From: DASUPK01 sp963815045
GTDB lineage: Bacteria > Actinomycetota > Thermoleophilia > Solirubrobacterales > 70-9
Assembly: GCA_963815045.1 (NCBI GenBank)
Contig: CAWFET010000003.1
Span: forward strand, 765,994-829,993
Direction: 5' to 3'
DNA length: 64,000 nt
Positions 1 through 8,256 of the stretch are shown in pieces. The notes under the pieces are model-generated. The model had not been told where the DNA came from, did no database searches, and saw only the letters and a list, made by a program, of their open reading frames with translations. Made by a program: the position numbers and the translations under genes. The first letter of the stretch is position 1. Every line of letters begins with the position of its first letter.

Positions 1-902
1 CCGGCGCCGTAGGCGTGCCCGCTGACGACCCAGGCCTTGGTGCCGAGGGCGTGAGACTCGGTGACGTAATCGCCGCCGTCGCTGCGGAAGTCGGTTCGCT
101 GGAAGCCGCCGGAGACCAGCGATTGGCCCTTCGGGCACTGGGCGACGACGGTCTTGGTCTCGCCCGGGCGGAGGTAGGCGGTCGTGTGCGGCGTCGGGGT
201 CGCCGGGATCACGCCGAAGCCGCAGAGCGCCTGGACGGTGACATCGCGCGGGGTGGTGCTGGATCGGCTCGGATCCAGGAAGACGACGCTGATGTGCCAA
301 CCGCGCTGGGCCCCGAGCCGCTCGTAGGAGTGCGGGTAGACGCCCTCGCCGTCCGCGCTGACCTCGGGGCTCTGAGACATTCCGCCGCCGAGCGGGAACC
401 TGCCGCCGGGGCAGATCGTCTGAAGGCGCGGAGCCGTGTCGGGCTGCGTGATGTGGAAGGTCTTGGAGGCGACGGTGAACTTGGTGATCGGCTTCGCCAG
501 GCCCGGCGTCGCGATGCCCTTGTGCCCCTCGAGCCGGACGGTGCCCTGCTTCGAGTCGAGCACGTAGACCCCGCCGACGGCGCGGAGCGCCATGCGGAGG
601 TGGTTGCAGTTCGTCCCCTGCCTGAGCACATAGACCTGGTTGACGTGGGCGAGGCGCCTGGTGTTGGCCGCCACGCCGACCTTCCGGTTGCTCGCCTTGT
701 GGATCGCCTTGGCGAGCCGCGGCGGCGCCGGGTAGCAGCCATCGTCGCTGAAACGGCGCTCGAAGAGGGCGATCTTGTAGGAGGCCTCGAGTCGCTTGGT
801 CGCGAGGTTGAATCCCGCCTTGATCGCGAATGCGCTCGAGGCCGAGACGAGGAGGCCCGCCGCGACGGCGATCAGCGAGATGGTCAGGGTGAGTCGCCTC
901 AT
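1..902 (-). CDS. secreted protein of unknown function, 3' end beyond window
   Basis: The frame is open from an ATG at 902 to the left edge (300 codons seen, no stop), so the C-terminus is missing. Residues 1-26 form a signal peptide: MRR, a hydrophobic core, then an SSAFA-type cleavage site. The mature part has scattered cysteines (for example near residues 57 and 98, then around CPGG and QCPKG) and looks beta-rich, like other hypothetical exported proteins of soil actinobacteria. There is no catalytic motif I recognise. It diverges from the lipase-like gene at 1017, with about 115 bp between the starts. No Shine-Dalgarno precedes the ATG. The exported location is well supported; the function is unknown. 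Confidence 0.8.
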   Translation of the reverse strand, partial: MRRLTLTISLIAVAAGLLVSASSAFAIKAGFNLATKRLEASYKIALFERRFSDDGCYPAPPRLAKAIHKASNRKVGVAANTRRLAHVNQVYVLRQGTNCNHLRMALRAVGGVYVLDSKQGTVRLEGHKGIATPGLAKPITKFTVASKTFHITQPDTAPRLQTICPGGRFPLGGGMSQSPEVSADGEGVYPHSYERLGAQRGWHISVVFLDPSRSSTTPRDVTVQALCGFGVIPATPTPHTTAYLRPGETKTVVAQCPKGQSLVSGGFQRTDFRSDGGDYVTESHALGTKAWVVSGHAYGA

Positions 903-1016
903 GGGTCGATCAAAACCCGTCGGATACCGGGAAGTTGCGCATCTTGGCAGGCGGCCCACCGGCGAGACTTATCGATACGTTCCGTGTTCGATGTATCAGT
1001 GAGGGCTGAGGGCGAG

Positions 1017-2468
1017 ATGATGAGGAGAGAGGAAATGAGGAGACGGGACAGGAAGTCCGCGTGGTTCGTGCTGGTTGCGATGGCGGCCGCAGTGACCTGT
1101 GCGGCGCTGACGCCGGCGGCGAGCGCAAAGGTGCCGGTGAAGTTCAAGACGATGGCGGGCTACCCGTCGCCCGGCACCCCGTCCAACCTGAACGTCGTCG
1201 GCGTGCTCAAGACCGGTGACCCGAAGGCGAAGAACGTCCTCGTCCTCAATCCGGGCACCTCGGCAAGTGCGGCCTACTTCGAGCCGCTCGCCAGGACGAT
1301 CGTCAAGCGGCTTCCCGACTGGCAGGTCTGGTCGGTCGAGCGCCGCGAGAACTACCTCGAGGACCAGTCCGAGCTCAACCTGCTGAAGCAGGGCAAGGTC
1401 AGTCCCACCGACTTCTTCAACTACTACCTCGGCTACATCGGGAATTCGAGCGTGGTCCACCACGTCCAGAACGTGCCCGACTCCGCGGTCCCGTTCGCCC
1501 GGCAGTGGGGGATGAACACCGAGATCAACGACCTTCGCGTGGTGGTCAAGGCGGCCGCCAGGCACGGTCGCAACGTGGCGATGGGCGGCCACTCGCTCGG
1601 CGGCTCCATCGCCACCGCTTACGCCACCTGGGACTTCAACGGGCGGCCCGGCGGCCGCGACCTCTCCGGCCTGGTCCTGATCGACGGGGCGAGCAGCCCG
1701 ACGCCGGTGACGGCCGACCAGGCGCAGGCCTCGCTGAACACCCTGCAGACCTCAACCCCCTGGCTGGCCTTCGGCGGCATCCAGGCGCCGCTCGCCGGCC
1801 TCTTCGGAATGGTGGGATCCGCCGCCGCCAAGGCCGCCCCGAACGCTGTCTCGGTCTTCCAGGGCTGGCCGCTCCTGCCCTCGAACCTTCAGCCGCCGCC
1901 CGGGATCACCCCGACGAACGAGGCGGGCTTCGGCTACTCGACCGACGTGAAGACCTCGCCGTCCTCGCTGCTCGCCGCCCAGGTTCACTCCGGCCAGCTC
2001 GCGGCGAGCGGCGACCCGCGCGGATGGGACCGTGCCGGGAACATCACCCCGATCCAGCGCTGGGCCAGCATGTTCTCGGGCTGGGGCCTGCAGAACCTGG
2101 ACGGCACCGCGTGGTACCACCCGATGCGGCTGACGATCGACTCCGGGGCTGTCGGCGACGGGATCGCCAACCCGGCGCAGTCGGTGCTCGACGTGCACTC
2201 GACGGACGCGACCAAGCTGCGCAAGCGGATGAAGATCTACGCGTTCGCCGCCGCCCTCGGCAACACGAGGGTGATCACGGCCGCACAGGCGCTGGCAGCG
2301 GAGATCGGGACACCCCGCCGGAACCTCAAGCTCGTGAATCGGGCTGCGACCTACGCCCACAACGACCCGAGCGCGGCGGAGCCGAAGGTGAACGCCTTCG
2401 TGAAGAAGCTGATCCCATTCCTGAAGTCGATTCGCGCCGAGAACCCGAAGACGAAGAAGAAGAAGTAG
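1017..2468 (+). CDS. secreted alpha/beta hydrolase (lipase/esterase-like)
   Basis: 483 residues. A signal peptide (positive MRRREEMRRRDRKS-type start, hydrophobic stretch, TPAASA cleavage region) is followed by an alpha/beta-hydrolase fold. The nucleophile elbow GHSLGG places the catalytic serine at S193; H448 in YAHNDPS near the C-terminus is the likely catalytic histidine, with the acid unassigned. It probably hydrolyses lipid or other esters outside the membrane; the substrate is unknown. The chain ends in a lysine-rich tail (KTKKKK), as in the beta-helix protein at 16127. Start: ATGs at 1017 and 1020 follow GAGGGCGAG; ATG 1035 is an alternative. The open frame upstream to 15 is antisense to the preceding gene and is not counted. 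It converges with the gene ending at 2472, leaving 3 nt. Confidence 0.85.
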   Translation: MMRREEMRRRDRKSAWFVLVAMAAAVTCAALTPAASAKVPVKFKTMAGYPSPGTPSNLNVVGVLKTGDPKAKNVLVLNPGTSASAAYFEPLARTIVKRLPDWQVWSVERRENYLEDQSELNLLKQGKVSPTDFFNYYLGYIGNSSVVHHVQNVPDSAVPFARQWGMNTEINDLRVVVKAAARHGRNVAMGGHSLGGSIATAYATWDFNGRPGGRDLSGLVLIDGASSPTPVTADQAQASLNTLQTSTPWLAFGGIQAPLAGLFGMVGSAAAKAAPNAVSVFQGWPLLPSNLQPPPGITPTNEAGFGYSTDVKTSPSSLLAAQVHSGQLAASGDPRGWDRAGNITPIQRWASMFSGWGLQNLDGTAWYHPMRLTIDSGAVGDGIANPAQSVLDVHSTDATKLRKRMKIYAFAAALGNTRVITAAQALAAEIGTPRRNLKLVNRAATYAHNDPSAAEPKVNAFVKKLIPFLKSIRAENPKTKKKK

Positions 2469-2471
2469 GGC

Positions 2472-3848
2472 TCAACCGGTCTCGACCGGCCGCCCGCTGC
2501 GTTCCCAGGTGCCGACGCCGCCGTTGGCGACGTGCAGGACGCGCTCGAAGCCCTCGCGCTGGAGGATCGAGGCGGCGAGGCCGCTGCGCTTGCCGCCGCT
2601 GCAGATCGCCGCGATCTCGCGGTCCCGCGGCAGCTCGCCCTGACGGCCGGGCAGCTCTCCGTAGGGAAGGTTGACCGAGCCGGGGATGTGGCCGGCGGCG
2701 TACTCGTCCTCGTCGCGGACGTCCAGCACCATCAGCTCGTCGCCCTCGAGGCGGCCTGCCAGCTCCTCGGGGTCGATCAGCTCGATGCGCCCCACCGGGC
2801 GGCCCTCCGAACGCCAGGCGGTCATCCCGCCCTCGAGATAGCCGCGAACGCGCAGCCCGACGGATGCGAGCAGCTCGGCGGCCTCGAGGTCGTACCCGTC
2901 GGAGGCCGCGACCACGATCAGCTCCACATCCGGCGACACGACCTTGGCGACCTTGGTGGCGAAGCCGGTCTCATAGGCGGAGGCGCTGATCGCGCCCGGG
3001 ATGTGCGCCTCGTCGAACTGCTCGTTGATGCGGGCGTCGATCAGCAGGGCGCCCTCCGCGATCCCGACCTCGACGGCCCTGGGCGCCAGGGGGACCGGGG
3101 TGCCCATGTCCTCGATCAGCGGTCCCTTGTTGATCGCCACGATGTGCTCGACGTTCGGTGGCGGTGCACCCAGCGTCGCGACCGCGTCCTCGACGAACTC
3201 CTCCTCCGTGTCGAAGCGCAGCGCGCGGTTGTGGTCGCGCTCGAAGCCGATGGTGGAGGTCGACTTGTGGTCGATCCCGGCGCTGCCGCAGGACGAGCCG
3301 CCCAGGTGCCCGGGCCAGACCTCGACGTCGTCGGGCAGCTTCATCAGCCGGTCGTGCAGGGAGTGGAAGATGCCGGCCGCGCCCTCGCGCTTCTCGATCG
3401 CGAGGTCCGGCCGGGCCACGTCGCCGACGAACAGGGAGTCGCCGGTCAGCACCGCCCAGGGATCCCCACCACGGTCGGCATCGCGGAGCACGAAGGAGGT
3501 GTGCTCGGGGCGGTGGCCCGGGGTGTGTACCGCCTCGATCTGGACGGGGCCGAGATCGAGGCGCCAGCCGCCGGTGAACGCCTCATGCGGGTACTCGGCG
3601 CCGGCGAGCTCGTGGATGTGGATCGTCCCCCCGGTCGCTCGCGCCAGCCGTCCGTGGCCAGAGACGTGGTCGGCGTGGTTGTGGGTCTCGAGCACGTGCT
3701 CGATTCGCACGCCGTGGAGGCGGCTGAGCCGCAGATAGGGCTCGATATCCCACTGCGGATCGATCACCGCAGCGACGCCCGAATCGGCGTCGCCGACCAG
3801 GTACGAGGCGCAACTCAGGTCCTCGTGGAGGATCTGCCGGAACAGCAC
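2472..3848 (-). CDS. CstB-like persulfide dioxygenase with two rhodanese domains
   Basis: 458 residues. Residues 1-245 are an ETHE1-type metallo-beta-lactamase domain. H56xH58xD60H61, H112, D137 and H181 are the expected metal ligands of persulfide dioxygenases, which oxidise glutathione or other low-molecular-weight persulfides to sulfite. Residues about 255-350 are a rhodanese homology domain without the catalytic cysteine (VVAASDG at the loop). Residues 355-458 are a second rhodanese with active C416 (CSGGKR). This dioxygenase / dead rhodanese / live rhodanese order is that of staphylococcal CstB. A role in cytosolic sulfide or persulfide detoxification is inferred. It starts with GTG 19 nt after the enoyl-CoA hydratase stop. 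A TANNNT box lies 6 nt upstream, so it may have its own leaderless promoter besides read-through. Confidence 0.9.
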   Translation of the reverse strand: MLFRQILHEDLSCASYLVGDADSGVAAVIDPQWDIEPYLRLSRLHGVRIEHVLETHNHADHVSGHGRLARATGGTIHIHELAGAEYPHEAFTGGWRLDLGPVQIEAVHTPGHRPEHTSFVLRDADRGGDPWAVLTGDSLFVGDVARPDLAIEKREGAAGIFHSLHDRLMKLPDDVEVWPGHLGGSSCGSAGIDHKSTSTIGFERDHNRALRFDTEEEFVEDAVATLGAPPPNVEHIVAINKGPLIEDMGTPVPLAPRAVEVGIAEGALLIDARINEQFDEAHIPGAISASAYETGFATKVAKVVSPDVELIVVAASDGYDLEAAELLASVGLRVRGYLEGGMTAWRSEGRPVGRIELIDPEELAGRLEGDELMVLDVRDEDEYAAGHIPGSVNLPYGELPGRQGELPRDREIAAICSGGKRSGLAASILQREGFERVLHVANGGVGTWERSGRPVETG

Positions 3849-3854
3849 CCCGTC

Positions 3855-3860
3855 AGCTTA
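3855..3860 (-). promoter_or_regulatory. -10-like box TAAGCT, leaderless context
   Basis: On the minus strand TAAGCT is followed by exactly 6 nt (GACGGG) and then GTG 3848. There is no Shine-Dalgarno, and the -35 is weak (TTCACC at 16 nt). It fits the TANNNT-N6-start arrangement found at seven other genes here. Confidence 0.4.
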
Positions 3861-3867
3861 GGGTCGG

Positions 3868-4662
3868 CTATGTGCCGGTGAACTTCGGCTCGCGCTTCTC
3901 GACGAAGGCCATCACGCCCTCGATGAAGTCCTTGCTGTGCCCCTGCTCCTTCTGGGCATCGGCCTCGGCTTCGAGCTGGCCTGCGAGGTCGGCGTACAGC
4001 CGCCGGTTGAGCAGCCGCTTCGCGCCGGCGTAGGAGCGCGTCGGCCCGTTGGCGAGCTTGTCGAGCAGGGCAGAGGAGAACGATCCGAGCTCATCGTCGG
4101 CGACCACCCGGTTGATCAGGCCCCAGTCGCGGGCCTGATCGGCGGGCACCCGCTCGCCCAGCATCGCCATCTCCGCGGCGCGCGCGTAGCCGACCCGGGC
4201 GGGGATGAAGGCGGTCGAGCCGCCGTCGGGGACGAGCCCGATGTTGACGAAGGCGAGCAGGAAGTAGGCCGACTCCGCGGCGACGATCAGGTCCGCGGCC
4301 AGCGCCAGGGAGCAGCCGATGCCGACCGCGGGACCGTTGACCGCCGAGATCACGGGCTTCTGCGTCTCGCGCAGCGCGGTGATGATCGGGTGGTAGATCT
4401 CCTTGAGGCGGGCGCTCAGGTCGGGCAGGCCGCCATCTTCGGCCCCGCGCTGTTCCTTCAGGTCGGCCCCGGAGGAGAAACCGCGCCCGGCGCCGGTGAT
4501 CATCACGGCGCGGACCGAGTCGTCGCCCGCCACGGTTGCGACCGCGTCGCTCAGGTCATTGCCGAACTGCTCGTTCCAGGCGTTCAGCGCGTCGGGCCTG
4601 TTGAGCAGGATCCGGGCCGCTGGGCCGTCGGTGGTCAGGTCGATGGTCTCGTGGCTGGGCAT
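3868..4662 (-). CDS. enoyl-CoA hydratase/isomerase family protein
   Basis: 264 residues, the usual length of a crotonase-fold enzyme. The N-terminal RILLNRPDALNAWN motif and the oxyanion-hole regions (GFSSGADLKEQ and the NGPAVGIGCSLALAADL segment) are clear. It would hydrate or isomerise enoyl-CoA intermediates in fatty-acid or aromatic-acid catabolism; the exact substrate cannot be read. ATG 4662 has AAAGGA about 8 nt upstream. It lies 33 bp downstream of the TetR gene and 19 bp upstream of the CstB-like gene, on the same strand, so a three-gene unit is likely. The family is certain; the specific reaction is not. Confidence 0.9.
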   Translation of the reverse strand: MPSHETIDLTTDGPAARILLNRPDALNAWNEQFGNDLSDAVATVAGDDSVRAVMITGAGRGFSSGADLKEQRGAEDGGLPDLSARLKEIYHPIITALRETQKPVISAVNGPAVGIGCSLALAADLIVAAESAYFLLAFVNIGLVPDGGSTAFIPARVGYARAAEMAMLGERVPADQARDWGLINRVVADDELGSFSSALLDKLANGPTRSYAGAKRLLNRRLYADLAGQLEAEADAQKEQGHSKDFIEGVMAFVEKREPKFTGT

Positions 4663-4695
4663 TTCGTGGGTCCTTTCTTGACTTGGTCAGCTTGG

Positions 4696-5406
4696 TTAGT
4701 CGTCGCCGGCCGGAACGAGCCGGGCCTCTCCCTGGGCGAGGACCGTGCCGTCCTCGCCGATCAGCTCGAGGGCGAGCCTGCTGCGCTCGGCCGGCGCGGC
4801 CGGACCAGCCCTGCCGGTGGCGGGCTTGCCTCGAAGCCCAGCCCAGGCGGCGTCGGCGAGCTCGTCGACGTAGGCGGTAGGCGCCGATTCGATCTGCCCG
4901 GCGAGCCAGCGCTGCGCGATCGCATGCGCCGGGCCCGTGACGATCGCGGAGATCACGAGCATCGAGCGTGGCCGGATCTCGCCGCTCGACACCAGGGGAG
5001 CCATCCAGGTACGGATCGCAGCCGCGATCCGCCTGTTGAGCTCCACGACCTCGGATCCGCCCTCGGAGTCCCAGTCAAGGTGGCCGCGCATGTAGACGAA
5101 GCGGGCGAGATCGGGGTGCTCCTCGATCCAGCGCAGCTGGTGCTCGATCACGCCGCGGACCGCCGAGCGCAGCGAGCGCGGCTTGCGGGCGACGAGGTCC
5201 CAGAGCCCCTCGTGGAACGACGAGATCGCCTCGACGAAGAGAGCGTCAGCGATCGACTCCTTGCTGGGGAAATGGTGGAAGAGGGCGCCGTTGGAGACCT
5301 CGCTGCGCGAGCGGATGTCGGCGATCGTGGTCTGCGCGTAGCCGTCCTCGAGGAAGCCGGCCAGGGCTGCGTCCAGGACCCGGCGTCTGGTGTCGGCAGC
5401 GGCCAC
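4696..5406 (-). CDS. TetR/AcrR family transcriptional regulator
   Basis: 236 residues. Residues 8-55 form the TetR helix-turn-helix (RRRVLDAALAGFLEDGY, then TTIADIRSRSEVSNGALFHHFPSKESI); the rest is a ligand-binding helical domain. The start is GTG 5406, preceded without a Shine-Dalgarno by TACTCT-N6, so its mRNA is probably leaderless. It is divergent from the esterase-monooxygenase fusion at 5457, with only 50 bp between them and a palindrome there. The parsimonious reading is autoregulation plus control of the fusion gene and perhaps of the hydratase/CstB-like genes downstream. The C-terminal part (LELIGEDG region onward) is not typical of TetR proteins and has no assigned role. Confidence 0.92.
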   Translation of the reverse strand: MAAADTRRRVLDAALAGFLEDGYAQTTIADIRSRSEVSNGALFHHFPSKESIADALFVEAISSFHEGLWDLVARKPRSLRSAVRGVIEHQLRWIEEHPDLARFVYMRGHLDWDSEGGSEVVELNRRIAAAIRTWMAPLVSSGEIRPRSMLVISAIVTGPAHAIAQRWLAGQIESAPTAYVDELADAAWAGLRGKPATGRAGPAAPAERSRLALELIGEDGTVLAQGEARLVPAGDD

Positions 5407-5412
5407 GCGAAC

Positions 5413-5418
5413 AGAGTA
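5413..5418 (-). promoter_or_regulatory. -10-like box TACTCT for the TetR gene, leaderless context
   Basis: The minus strand reads TACTCT, then 6 nt (GTTCGC), then GTG 5406. A weak -35-like CTGACG lies about 19 nt upstream (5438-5443). The palindrome at 5425-5439 falls between these two elements, where a bound repressor would block polymerase. Confidence 0.45.
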
Positions 5419-5424
5419 ACACTC

Positions 5425-5439
5425 CGGAGAAGTACTCCG
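5425..5439. promoter_or_regulatory. palindrome, candidate TetR operator
   Basis: CGGAG-AAGTA-CTCCG: perfect 5-bp arms that extend inwards to a 15-bp pseudo-palindrome with one mismatch. An overlapping direct repeat ACTCCG occurs at 5421 and 5434. It lies in the 50-bp gap between the divergent starts of the TetR gene and the fusion gene, the usual place for a TetR-family operator. Confidence 0.5.
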
Positions 5440-5456
5440 TCAGTCCATCCTCTTTG

Positions 5457-7865
5457 ATGTGGGCCTTGACTCAGGACGAGAACGGGAACCGCCTGCCTCA
5501 TCTGCCGCGGTGGCTGGTGAAGCTCACCGCGCACATGCTGCAGCGCTCGATCCAGCGAAGCTGGATCCCGATTCCCGTCCAGCGCGCCTGGGTGGAGGCC
5601 GCCGCCCGCATCACCCTGGTTCCGAAGGGGATCGCCATCGAGCACGGCTCTCTCGGCGGCCGGCCCTGCGACCGGCTGGCCTCGACCGGCGCCGACCCCG
5701 GCCGGGCAGTGCTCTATCTCCACGGCGGTGGCTACCTGATCGGCTCACGGCGCACGCACCGCGCCCTCGCCGCGGAGATCGCGCTGGCGGCCGGGGCCCC
5801 GGTGCACCTTCTCGACTATCGCCTCGGGCCGGAGCACGTCCACCCGGCCGCTCTTGAGGACTCGCTGGCCGCCTACAGAGAGCTGCTCGGCCGCGGCATC
5901 GAGGCGAGGTCGATCGTGGTCGCGGGGGACTCCGCCGGAGGTGGTCTCGCGGTGGCGCTGGCGATGCGACTTCGCGACGAGGGCGAGCCGCTCCCGGGCG
6001 GGCTGGCGATCCTGAACGGCTGGCTCGACCTGACCAACTCGGGCTCCTCGGTCGCGATCAACGCTCGCCGCGACCACGGGCTGCGCCGCGACCTGATCGA
6101 GCAGGGCGCCGCGTTGTACCGGGGCGCCGCGGATCCGGCGGATCCCGAGCTCTCGCCGGTCTTCGCTGACCTGGCCGGGCTGCCGCCCACCTACCTCCAG
6201 GTCGGCACGCACGACATCCTCCTCGACGACACGGAGCGCTTCGCCGAGCGTGCCCGCGCCGCGGGAGTCGACGTGGGCCATGCCCGGTTCGACGGGATGT
6301 GGCACGACTTCCAGATCGCCGCCGGGATGCTGCGCGAGGCCGACGAGGCGATGGCCGACCTGGGCCGCGCCCTCGATGACATCTGGGCGGGGCGGCCCCT
6401 TACGGAGGCGCCCTCCCATCAGCCCAGCGTCGCGATCATCGGCGCCGGCTTCGGCGGGATCGGCCTCGCCATCACGCTGAAGAAGGCGGGCATCCGCGAC
6501 ATCACGATCCTCGAGAAGGCCGATGGAGTGGGAGGGGTGTGGCGCGACAACACCTATCCCGGGGCAGCCTGCGACGTGCCATCGCGCCTCTACTCGTTCT
6601 CCTTCGAGCCGAACCCGGATTGGAGCCGCCGCTACTCGCCGCAGCGGGAGATCCTCGACTACCTCGACCGGTGCGTCCGCAAGTACGGATTGGAGGGCAA
6701 CCTGCGCCTGGGGACCGAGGTCGCCAGGGCGGACTTCGACGAGGGCTCCGGGTGCTGGCGAATCGAGACGGGCGATGGGGAGGTGCTCGAGGCGGACGTC
6801 CTCGTCTCGGCCGTCGGTCAGCTCAACCGGCCCGCGTTGACGCGCGTCCCGGGCGCCGATAGCTTCGAGGGCGTCATCTTCCACACGGCGCGCTGGGACC
6901 ATGGCGTGGAGCTCGAGGGCAGGCGGGTGGCCGTGATCGGCACGGGCGCCAGCACGGTTCAGGTTGTCCCTGCGATCGCCGGGCGCGTGGGGCATCTCGA
7001 CGTCTACCAGCGCTCGGCCCCCTACGTGATCCCGAAGAAGGACCGCCCCTACCGCGGCTGGGAGAAGGCCCTCTTCCGCTGGTTCCCGCCGGCCCGGCTC
7101 TTCCCTCGCTTCACGCAGTGGCTGTTCTTCGAGGTCTTCATCGCCGCGTTCAACCAGTTCAAGGTCGTGGGAAGACTGGGAATTCGGATGTGCGAGCGGC
7201 AGCTGACCGAGCAGATCTCCGATCCGGAGCTGCGCCGCGCCCTCACCCCGGACCACGTGATCGGCTGCAAGCGGGTCCTGATCTCCGAGGACTACTACCC
7301 GGCGTTCAAGCGCCCCAACGTGGACCTGATCACCGACGGGGTGCGGGAGCTCTCACCCGGGGGCGTGATCGCCGAGGACGGCACGGAGCGCCCCGCCGAT
7401 GTGGTCGTCCTGTCCACGGGCTTCGAGAGCACGCGCTTCCTCGCGCCGATGGAGATCCGGGGACGCGAGGGGCGCGATCTCAACGAGGTCTGGAGCGAGG
7501 GGGCCAACGCGTACCTGGGCATGACCGTCGCCGGGTTCCCGAACCTCTTCGTCATGTACGGGCCCAACACCAACCTCGGTTCCGGCTCGATCATCTTCCA
7601 GCTCGAGAGCCAGATGACCTACATCGCCGACGCGGTCGAGCGGCTGCGGCGGACCGGTGGCGCGCTCTCGGTGCGGCCCGAGGTGCAGCGGGCCTTCGAC
7701 TCCGAGATGCAGAACCGCCTCTCCACCTCGGTCTGGCAGACGGGCTGCAACAACTGGTACGTCGACGAGAGCGGTCGCAACACCAACAACTGGCCCGGCT
7801 TCACGCTGGAGTACCGGCGCCGGACCAGGCACCTCGATCCGGCCGACTACGAGACGAGCGCGTAA
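5457..7865 (+). CDS. esterase-Baeyer-Villiger monooxygenase fusion protein
   Basis: 802 residues in one frame. Residues 1-315 are an HSL-type alpha/beta hydrolase with HGGGY (89-93), nucleophile S159 in GDSAGG, an acid around GTHDILLDD, and H283 in GMWHDF. Residues 322-802 are a flavin-dependent monooxygenase with the FAD Rossmann motif GAGFGG (329-334), the Baeyer-Villiger-type FEGVIFHTARWDH signature (470-482, last residue H rather than P), and a second nucleotide fold (GTGAST). Baeyer-Villiger enzymes turn ketones into esters with NADPH and O2, and the fused esterase could cleave that ester directly; this coupling is inferred. Separate esterase/BVMO gene pairs are known in ketone catabolism. 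The start could also be TTG 5454. The gene is divergent from a TetR gene. Confidence 0.9.
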   Translation: MWALTQDENGNRLPHLPRWLVKLTAHMLQRSIQRSWIPIPVQRAWVEAAARITLVPKGIAIEHGSLGGRPCDRLASTGADPGRAVLYLHGGGYLIGSRRTHRALAAEIALAAGAPVHLLDYRLGPEHVHPAALEDSLAAYRELLGRGIEARSIVVAGDSAGGGLAVALAMRLRDEGEPLPGGLAILNGWLDLTNSGSSVAINARRDHGLRRDLIEQGAALYRGAADPADPELSPVFADLAGLPPTYLQVGTHDILLDDTERFAERARAAGVDVGHARFDGMWHDFQIAAGMLREADEAMADLGRALDDIWAGRPLTEAPSHQPSVAIIGAGFGGIGLAITLKKAGIRDITILEKADGVGGVWRDNTYPGAACDVPSRLYSFSFEPNPDWSRRYSPQREILDYLDRCVRKYGLEGNLRLGTEVARADFDEGSGCWRIETGDGEVLEADVLVSAVGQLNRPALTRVPGADSFEGVIFHTARWDHGVELEGRRVAVIGTGASTVQVVPAIAGRVGHLDVYQRSAPYVIPKKDRPYRGWEKALFRWFPPARLFPRFTQWLFFEVFIAAFNQFKVVGRLGIRMCERQLTEQISDPELRRALTPDHVIGCKRVLISEDYYPAFKRPNVDLITDGVRELSPGGVIAEDGTERPADVVVLSTGFESTRFLAPMEIRGREGRDLNEVWSEGANAYLGMTVAGFPNLFVMYGPNTNLGSGSIIFQLESQMTYIADAVERLRRTGGALSVRPEVQRAFDSEMQNRLSTSVWQTGCNNWYVDESGRNTNNWPGFTLEYRRRTRHLDPADYETSA

Positions 7866-7875
7866 CGATCGCCGG

Positions 7876-7896
7876 CCGCCCGGGACTTCGGGGCGG
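7876..7896 (+). promoter_or_regulatory. GC-rich hairpin just before the DoxX-family gene
   Basis: CCGCCC (7876-7881) pairs with GGGCGG (7891-7896), immediately upstream of ATG 7897. There is no T tract, so it is a weak terminator candidate for the fusion gene. It could instead mask the GGGGCGG ribosome-binding region of the next gene. Confidence 0.25.
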
Positions 7897-8256
7897 ATGC
7901 GAAACCCTCAGCTGATCGTGCGAGTCGCGGCCGGCCTGATCTTCATCGGCTTCGGGCTGGCGAAATTCCTCAACCACGGGGCGGAGGTCGATTCCTTCGA
8001 AACCTACGGCCTCCCTTCGCCTGACGCATTCGTCTACGCGATCGGAGCGGTCGAGGTCGTTGGCGGGGCGATGCTGTTGGTGGGCCGAGGCGTCCGCCTT
8101 GCGGCGCTCGCGCTGAGCGGCGACATGGCGGGCGCCATCGTCGTCTCGGGCGTCAAGGAGGGCGAGCCGATCAGCCTGACGCTGGCGCCCCTCCTGCTGA
8201 TCGGGATGATCTACCTGCTCAGCTCAGGACGTCGGGTGCACACCCGAGCTCCCTGA
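7897..8256 (+). CDS. DoxX family membrane protein
   Basis: 119 residues with four hydrophobic segments: LIVRVAAGLIFIGFGLAKF, the YAIGAVEVVGGAMLLV stretch, the LAALALSGDMAGAIVV region, and ISLTLAPLLLIGMIYLL. The RVAAGLIFIGFGLAKF start and the GAVEVVGG centre match the DoxX/DoxD fold. Such proteins are small inner-membrane proteins, often linked to redox chemistry, and no function can be fixed here. It lies 31 bp after the fusion gene on the same strand, so it may be co-transcribed. Its last 38 bp overlap the 3' end of the convergent threonine ammonia-lyase gene. Its start lies in the middle of a longer open frame, and ATG 7897 is chosen because the homologous protein begins there. Confidence 0.82.
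   Translation: MRNPQLIVRVAAGLIFIGFGLAKFLNHGAEVDSFETYGLPSPDAFVYAIGAVEVVGGAMLLVGRGVRLAALALSGDMAGAIVVSGVKEGEPISLTLAPLLLIGMIYLLSSGRRVHTRAP

Noticed and set aside
15..1016. Long plus-strand open frame before the lipase-like gene
   Set aside because: It is antisense to the exported-protein gene (minus, 1-902), lacks domain content, and the lipase signal peptide begins at 1017.
5457..7865. Esterase-monooxygenase fusion as an assembly artefact
   Set aside because: Both domains are complete and in one frame with a normal linker. Unlike the five frameshift sites, no indel is needed to explain it. Kept as a real fusion.
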